Assembly: GCA_020345785.1 (NCBI GenBank)
Contig: CP070771.1
Coordinates: forward strand, 5,578,862 to 5,589,526
DNA length: 10,665 bases
Reading direction: 5' to 3'
Source: Desulfobacterales bacterium
GTDB taxonomy: Bacteria; Desulfobacterota; Desulfobacteria; Desulfobacterales; JAFDCJ01
Shown here piece after piece: positions 7,021-10,665 of this stretch (position 1 is its first letter; each line of letters begins with the position of its first letter). Both the position numbers and the translations under genes were made by a program. The notes under the pieces are model-generated. The model searched no databases and was not told the origin of the DNA. It saw only the letters and a list, made by a program, of their open reading frames with translations.

Positions 7021-7380
7021 TTTGATGGTTGAGATCGTTTAGATGGTCTATATTGTTTGGATGGTTTAAATTGATTTGTTAGTTAGTCTCCCCTTGTTAC
7101 TTTTTTCTTTTCATTGAACGAAGATAGCGGATTAAAACGTCAATGATTTTTATGGATTTCACAATAAATCATGGTGACCAGTTTTCTTGCCTTCTGCCAA
7201 CATTCCCGATCTTCAAACCTCTTTATTGTCATAGCTCTCTCGCCTGCTAAAGTTTACAAGCCGATCTCATCAATCGATCCCAACCATCCCACCCGTTCCA
7301 ACAACTCCAACGATCAAAACGATCTCAACGATCCTAACCATCTAAACCATCAAAACGATCCAAACAATCAAAACCATCTA
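7021..7380. mobile_element. Element A: inverted nonamer arrays around a decayed four-helix-bundle gene
   Basis: The 433-base ribBA-ribH gap is mostly this element. The left array (7021-7083) is 7 units of 9 bases of the form NNNGATSGT. The right array (7273-7380) is 12 units of the inverse form AACSATCNN, in exact 9-base phase. Together they would form an extended imperfect hairpin. The core (7084-7272) holds a broken minus-strand gene (separate entry). No transposase, clean terminal repeat or target-site duplication is visible, so calling it mobile rests on its repeat arms, the foreign-looking cargo and the related element at 9511-9729. The left end lies immediately upstream of the ribH ribosome site, the right end about 60 bases from the ribBA stop. 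Confidence 0.55.
7097..7232 (-). pseudogene. Internally deleted four-helix-bundle (23S rRNA intervening-sequence-type) protein gene
   Basis: From ATG at 7232 the minus strand encodes MTIKRFEDRECWQKARKL followed by VTMIYCEIH, then stops at 7140-7142. This matches the conserved N-terminus of the four-helix-bundle family first found inside 23S rRNA intervening sequences. Overlapping in another frame, the next bases encode KIIDVLIRYLRSMKRKK and stop at 7097-7099. This matches the family's C-terminal helix (pattern KIINGFIRYL). An intact member has about 115-130 residues, so roughly 70-80 central codons are missing and the frame is broken at the junction (about 7145-7150). It is presumably non-functional. 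No 23S rRNA sequence surrounds it. The family assignment is from memory of its conserved ends. Confidence 0.65.
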
Positions 7381-7438
7381 TAGGTTCCTGAGCATCAAAT
7401 CCGATTCAACCAGTCAACTATTCAAAAAGTCAACGAAA

Positions 7439-8653
7439 CTATGGATTGGCATCGAAGTTGAGCAGGTGCCCCATTTTCAGTTTTTTGCATTCCAGATAAC
7501 ATTTATTATATTGATTAGGAGAAATTTCGATGGGCACCTGTTCGACAATCTTGAGACCGTATCCGTCAAGACCCACCATTTTTTTGGGATTGTTGGTCAA
7601 AAGCCTCATTTTTCGGACACCGAGATCAACCAGGATTTGCGCCCCTATACCATAATTTCGCATGTCCGGCTTAAAACCCAGTTTCTTGTTGGCCTCCACG
7701 GTATCAAATCCCTCATCCTGCAAAGCGTAGGCCTTAATCTTATTGACCAGACCGATGCCGCGCCCCTCCTGCCGTATATACAACAGTACGCCGGCGCCTT
7801 CTTCTTCCATTTTGTGCATGGCTTTGTGCAGTTGCGGCCCGCAATCGCACCGCATTGAGCCGAAAATATCGCCGGTCAGACATTCGGAGTGGACGCGCAC
7901 AAGAACGGGTTTCTCCGGCGAGATTTCACCTTTGACCATGGCGATGTGCAACAGGTTATCCACGTCATTCTCATAGACAATAGCTCTGAATTCGCCGGCT
8001 ACTGTGGTGGGAATAATCGTTTCTGCTGCCCTTCGCACAAAAGATTCTGTCCGCATGCGGTATTCTATTAAATCTGCAATAGTACAAATACCGATGCCGT
8101 GTTTTTCACTAAATTTTTCAAGGGCCGGCATTCTGGCCATTGTGCCGTCGTCATCCATAATCTCGCAGATAACGCCGGCCGGTGTCATATGCGCAAGGCG
8201 GGCGAGATCCACGGCACCTTCGGTCTGACCGGCTCTGACCATCACGCCGCCAGCCTTGGCTCTGAGGGGGAAAACATGGCCGGGTCTCACCAGATCGCGG
8301 GGCTTGGCGTCATCCGCGACAGCGGTTAAAATAGTGGTCGCCCTGTCAGCAGCCGAAATGCCGGTGGTTACACCGCACCGAGCTTCAATGGATACCGTAA
8401 ACCCAGTCCCGTAAGGTGAAGTGTTGTTGTCAACCATCAGCGGCAGATCCAGCGCGTCGATCTTTTCCGCCGTCATTGGAAGACAGATAAGTCCGCGACC
8501 GTATTTAGCCATAAAATTAATAGCTTCGGGAGTTACCATCTCAGCCGCCATGCAAAGGTCACCCTCATTTTCCCGGTCCTCGTCGTCCACGAGGATAACC
8601 ATCCGCCCTTCTCTTATGTCCTTTATGGCCTCTTCAATAGTTATATGTGGCAT
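7439..8653 (-). CDS. ribBA: Bifunctional 3,4-dihydroxy-2-butanone-4-phosphate synthase / GTP cyclohydrolase II
   Basis: Makes both precursors of riboflavin: the four-carbon unit from ribulose 5-phosphate, and the pyrimidine from GTP. Residues 1-200 are the RibB domain, with the acidic loop [12 protein letters not shown] (22-33), [20 protein letters not shown] (123-130) and the catalytic TEGAVDLA region. Residues 205-395 are the RibA domain. It has the zinc ligands Cys258, Cys269 and Cys271 in [18 protein letters not shown], then RQEGRGIGL (294-302) and NYGIGAQIL. All key residues of both halves are present and the 404-residue length is normal for the fusion. ATG at 8653 is preceded by a modest GGAG about 12 bases away. 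The gene is flanked by intergenic structures on both sides (8687-8784 upstream, element A downstream). Confidence 0.97.
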   Translation of the reverse strand: MPHITIEEAIKDIREGRMVILVDDEDRENEGDLCMAAEMVTPEAINFMAKYGRGLICLPMTAEKIDALDLPLMVDNNTSPYGTGFTVSIEARCGVTTGISAADRATTILTAVADDAKPRDLVRPGHVFPLRAKAGGVMVRAGQTEGAVDLARLAHMTPAGVICEIMDDDGTMARMPALEKFSEKHGIGICTIADLIEYRMRTESFVRRAAETIIPTTVAGEFRAIVYENDVDNLLHIAMVKGEISPEKPVLVRVHSECLTGDIFGSMRCDCGPQLHKAMHKMEEEGAGVLLYIRQEGRGIGLVNKIKAYALQDEGFDTVEANKKLGFKPDMRNYGIGAQILVDLGVRKMRLLTNNPKKMVGLDGYGLKIVEQVPIEISPNQYNKCYLECKKLKMGHLLNFDANP

Positions 8654-8686
8654 TTTTACTTTTTACTCCGAATTGCGAACTTTATT

Positions 8687-8784
8687 TTAATTAATCCGCC
8701 GGCTTTGGATTGAACAACTTTCTTCCGTTTTCAAAGCGCGCATTATAATTATGAATAGCCTGTTTTTCAGGGCGGATTATTTAA
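8687..8784. repeat. 14-base inverted repeat (13/14) in the ribE-ribBA gap
   Basis: TTAATTAATCCGCC (8687-8700) is mirrored by GGCGGATTATTTAA (8771-8784), with one mismatch in 14 and 70 bases between. Inside, GGCT (8701-8704) can extend the pairing with AGCC (8757-8760), and CCTG-TTTTT-CAGG (8758-8770) is a competing small hairpin. In the ribE-to-ribBA transcript this would form a stable stem about 35 bases upstream of the ribBA start. It could be a processing site, an attenuator or a small element relic. It does not show the 7- or 9-base repeats of the other gaps. Confidence 0.5.
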
Positions 8785-8825
8785 GCAAAACTGATAGAAC
8801 TTATCTAATAGCAATCCTCGGTTTG

Positions 8826-9495
8826 CTAATCAATAAAACCTGTTTTGATTAGATACTCCCGATCGAGGGCTGGTCGGCCGGAGGCCGGGCTTTTGTGTTC
8901 TGTCGGCGAACCCCTTAAAAACCGTTCGACATATTTACCGATCATATCGGTTTCGATATTGACCCAATCGCCCCTGTTTTTATAACCAATCGTCGTCAGT
9001 TCAGCGGTATACGGTATGATACTGACAGAGAAACTGCTGCTGTCACAATTATTGATGGTCAGACTGATGCCGTCTACGGCGACCGACCCTTTGGCGATCA
9101 TATAACGCGAAAGTGATTCGGCAACCGCGATGGTGACGATGATGGCATTACCCCGAGGTTCTCGTTGTTTGATGATACCCGTACCGTCAACATGTCCTGC
9201 AACCAGGTGCCCGTCAATACGGTCTGAAAGACGCAGGGAACGTTCGAGATTTACGCGGTCACCGACTTTAGCCTTGCCCAACGTTGTGATTTGAAGCGTT
9301 TCAGGTGAGACATCGACTTCAAAACGCCGGCCTTCGATTTTGACGGCCGTCAGGCAGGCACCGCTTACGGATATGCTGTCTCCGATTTTGGTTTGATCCA
9401 GCATAAAATCCGCATCAATTGCTCACACGTTTGCCCTGGTCTGCCGAACGGATCTCGGCAATATTACCAAGGCCCTCTATGATACCGGTAAACAT
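8826..9495 (-). CDS. ribE: Riboflavin synthase alpha chain, frameshifted after codon 25
   Basis: Dismutates two lumazine molecules to riboflavin, the last step of the pathway. The true start is ATG at 9495, giving MFTGIIEGLGNIAEIRSADQ and ending in KRVSN-stop (TGA at 9415-9417). The remainder continues one base out of phase as IDADFMLDQTKIGDSISVSG and so on to the stop at 8826. Removing one A in GTGAGCAATTGATGCG (about 9417-9420) restores a normal reading. The two lumazine-binding barrels are visible: ISVSGACLTAV with GHLVAGHVDGTG, then GSVAVDGISLTIN with SIIPYTAELTTIG. The trimerisation-helix region DMIGKYVERFL follows. Without the first 26 codons the protein lacks MFTGII, whose Phe2 is known to matter for catalysis. 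An internal ATG at 9404 could start only a truncated form. There is no strong ribosome site at 9495, and repeat element B begins 15 bases upstream. Confidence 0.88.
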
Positions 9496-9510
9496 GGATC
9501 TTTTCTTTTC

Positions 9511-9729
9511 GATAGTTTGGTTCGTTTTGATCGTCTAGTTCGTTTAGAGCGTTAAGATCGTTTTGATCGTTGAGATCGTTGGGTCTGTTTAGACGGATTC
9601 GGCTGTTAACATAATTTCTGGATGAGCTTCAATCAGCACGAGGAAATAGCGACCCTCACGATCCTAGTCATTTAACCGATCCTAATCATCTAAACCATCA
9701 AAACGATCCAAACCATCAAAACCACACCA
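9511..9729. mobile_element. Element B: second inverted nonamer-array element, in the ribD-ribE gap
   Basis: The 262-base gap between ribD and ribE is almost filled by this element. The left array (9511-9591) is 9 units of 9 bases, form GATCGTTNN. The right array (9658-9729) is 8 units of the inverse, form ACSATCNAA. Its segment 9687-9713 is identical over 27 bases to 7339-7365 of element A, and the identity continues almost unbroken for about ten more bases. The core (9592-9657) is short. On the minus strand it includes a 23-codon open stretch (DREGRYFLVLIEAHPEI and more) of unknown origin, with no start. No transposase or target duplication was seen. Confidence 0.6.
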
Positions 9730-9757
9730 ATATAACAATTAATCCAAAATTTACAAC

Positions 9758-10665
9758 CTATCTAATATACCCCTCAATCATGACATCATCACCGAAGCGG
9801 TGAATGCCGATTTCGCTGACCGCGATGCTTTGACTCATCAACTCGGCGCCCGGACCGCTGCAAATAGGCACGCCGTCATCACCGCCCAAAATTTTTGGTG
9901 CATAAAAAAAGAACACTTTGTCCACGATTCCGGCTTTGAAGGCCGAGGCCAACACCCGGCTACCGCCCTCAATTAATAGACTGGTTAGCTGCATGTCACC
10001 AAGCTGTTTCATTAGAGCATCTAAATCGATCAACCCATTTTTGAGCGCCGCTTGGATCACACGAGTGCCCTCTTTCTCAAGGGCTTTCTTCTTGTCCTGG
10101 GCCACCGCCGCACCAACCACCAGAATGGTATCGGCCTCAGATTTTTGCCGCAACAGCTTGGCATCCGGTGAAATGGACAGATGGGTGTCCAGGATGATCC
10201 TTAACGGATCTTTGCTCCGTCCATCGGAAAGGCGGGCAGTCAGGCGGGGATTGTCCGTTCGAACCGTGTTAATACCTACCAGAATGGCATCCACCGCATG
10301 ACGCAGTCGATGAACGAACTGCCGAGCGCTCTCCCCGGTTACCCACCTGGAATCCCCGGTACGGGTAGCGATTCGGCCATCCAGCGTGGCGGCACATTTT
10401 GCGATCACAAAAGGTCGGCCGGTGCAAACGTATTTAATAAATGCTTCATTCAACTTTTCAGCCTGTTCCCTGCAAACGCCGGTTTTGACCTGGATTCCCC
10501 GCTGTTTTAAAAAATTGGCTCCCCCTCCGGCGACTTTGCGATTCGGATCAACCATGGCAAGCACCACCCGGCGGATACCGGCCTCGAGTATCTTATGGGT
10601 ACAAGGAGGGGTACGGCCTGTATGGTTGCAGGGCTCCAGGGTAACATAAAGGGTTGCCCCTTCGG
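9758..10665 (-). CDS. ribD: Bifunctional diaminohydroxyphosphoribosylaminopyrimidine deaminase / 5-amino-6-(5-phosphoribosylamino)uracil reductase, N-terminus outside the window
   Basis: Carries out the second and third steps of the pyrimidine branch of riboflavin synthesis. About 301 codons are visible; the family is about 360-370, so roughly 65 residues including the HAE zinc/catalytic motif lie beyond the right edge. The frame is open to the edge and begins with ATLYVTLEPCNHTGRTPPC, which holds the two zinc cysteines of the cytidine-deaminase-like domain. The reductase domain follows, with FVIAKCAATLDGRIATRTGD, WVTGESARQFVHRLRHAVD, ILVGINTVRTDNPRLTAR, LLIEGGSRVLASAF and FFYAPKILGG. A GTG at 10567 is internal, not the start. 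It is the most upstream gene of the rib cluster in the window; any FMN riboswitch would lie further right. Confidence 0.96.
   Translation of the reverse strand, partial: EGATLYVTLEPCNHTGRTPPCTHKILEAGIRRVVLAMVDPNRKVAGGGANFLKQRGIQVKTGVCREQAEKLNEAFIKYVCTGRPFVIAKCAATLDGRIATRTGDSRWVTGESARQFVHRLRHAVDAILVGINTVRTDNPRLTARLSDGRSKDPLRIILDTHLSISPDAKLLRQKSEADTILVVGAAVAQDKKKALEKEGTRVIQAALKNGLIDLDALMKQLGDMQLTSLLIEGGSRVLASAFKAGIVDKVFFFYAPKILGGDDGVPICSGPGAELMSQSIAVSEIGIHRFGDDVMIEGYIR

Noticed and set aside
7021..7380. CRISPR-like array
   Set aside because: Units are 9 bases with no spacers between them, degenerate, and arranged in opposite orientations; there are no cas genes.
7171..7383. 70-codon plus-strand open frame ending in an N-D-P-N-H-L-like tripeptide pattern
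   Set aside because: The pattern is simply the 9-base repeat read as codons. It lies across the repeat array and the antisense of the four-helix-bundle remnant, with no ribosome site.
9415..9423. Programmed +1 frameshift in ribE like that of prfB
   Set aside because: A TGA does follow the shift site, but the preceding codon (AAT) is not a known slippery codon and there is no internal ribosome-site-like stimulator. Mutation or sequencing error is simpler, so I did not annotate recoding.
9496..9757. FMN riboswitch ahead of a rib gene
   Set aside because: Neither this gap nor the 7006-7438 and 8654-8825 gaps shows the conserved RFN core; the sequences are repeats or AT-rich. If present it would be upstream of ribD, beyond the window.

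Overview
The window looks like a chromosomal housekeeping stretch from a Desulfobacterota bacterium (former Deltaproteobacteria, probably a Desulfobacterales relative). This is inferred from three things: ribD-ribE-ribBA-ribH-nusB gene order, an archaeal/eukaryotic-type ProS directly downstream of IspG, and intergenic gaps filled with short-period repeats. No lineage marker such as rRNA is present, so the assignment is an inference.

Layout. Positions 1-2696 are minus-strand ispG followed by proS (proS C-terminus cut by the left edge). Positions 2897-4998 carry two plus-strand genes: a small duplicated helix-turn-helix-like protein with conserved cysteines, and an MltF-type membrane-bound lytic transglycosylase. 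From 5189 to the right edge all genes are again minus strand. In transcription order they are ribD (N-terminus outside the window), ribE (frameshifted), ribBA, ribH, nusB and a glyoxalase-II-like metallo-beta-lactamase-fold hydrolase. The rib genes together supply GTP cyclohydrolase II, pyrimidine deaminase/reductase, DHBP synthase, lumazine synthase and riboflavin synthase, so nearly the whole riboflavin pathway is encoded here. nusB is co-transcribed at the end, as is common.

The unusual part is between the genes. Five of the eight gaps longer than 100 bases contain degenerate tandem repeats with a strict 9- or 7-base period, mostly arranged as inverted arrays around a short core. The best is the ribH/ribBA gap (7021-7380). 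There, 7 nonamer units on one side and 12 inverted units on the other enclose a broken minus-strand gene whose two ends match the 23S-rRNA-intervening-sequence four-helix-bundle protein family. A second element built from the same nonamer, sharing a 27-base identical stretch, sits in the ribD/ribE gap (9511-9729). Heptamer arrays lie in the mltF/hydrolase convergent gap, and mixed arrays lie in the nusB/hydrolase and ispG/proS gaps. I read these as remnants of a mobile or recombination-prone repeat family, resembling in form the short tandemly repeated repeats of cyanobacteria. The mechanism is unknown.

The other notable point is that ribE is split by a +1 frame change after codon 25. The first 26 codons carry the essential MFTGII start and the rest of the protein continues in another frame. 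It is either a real lesion, a sequencing error or, less likely, recoding.
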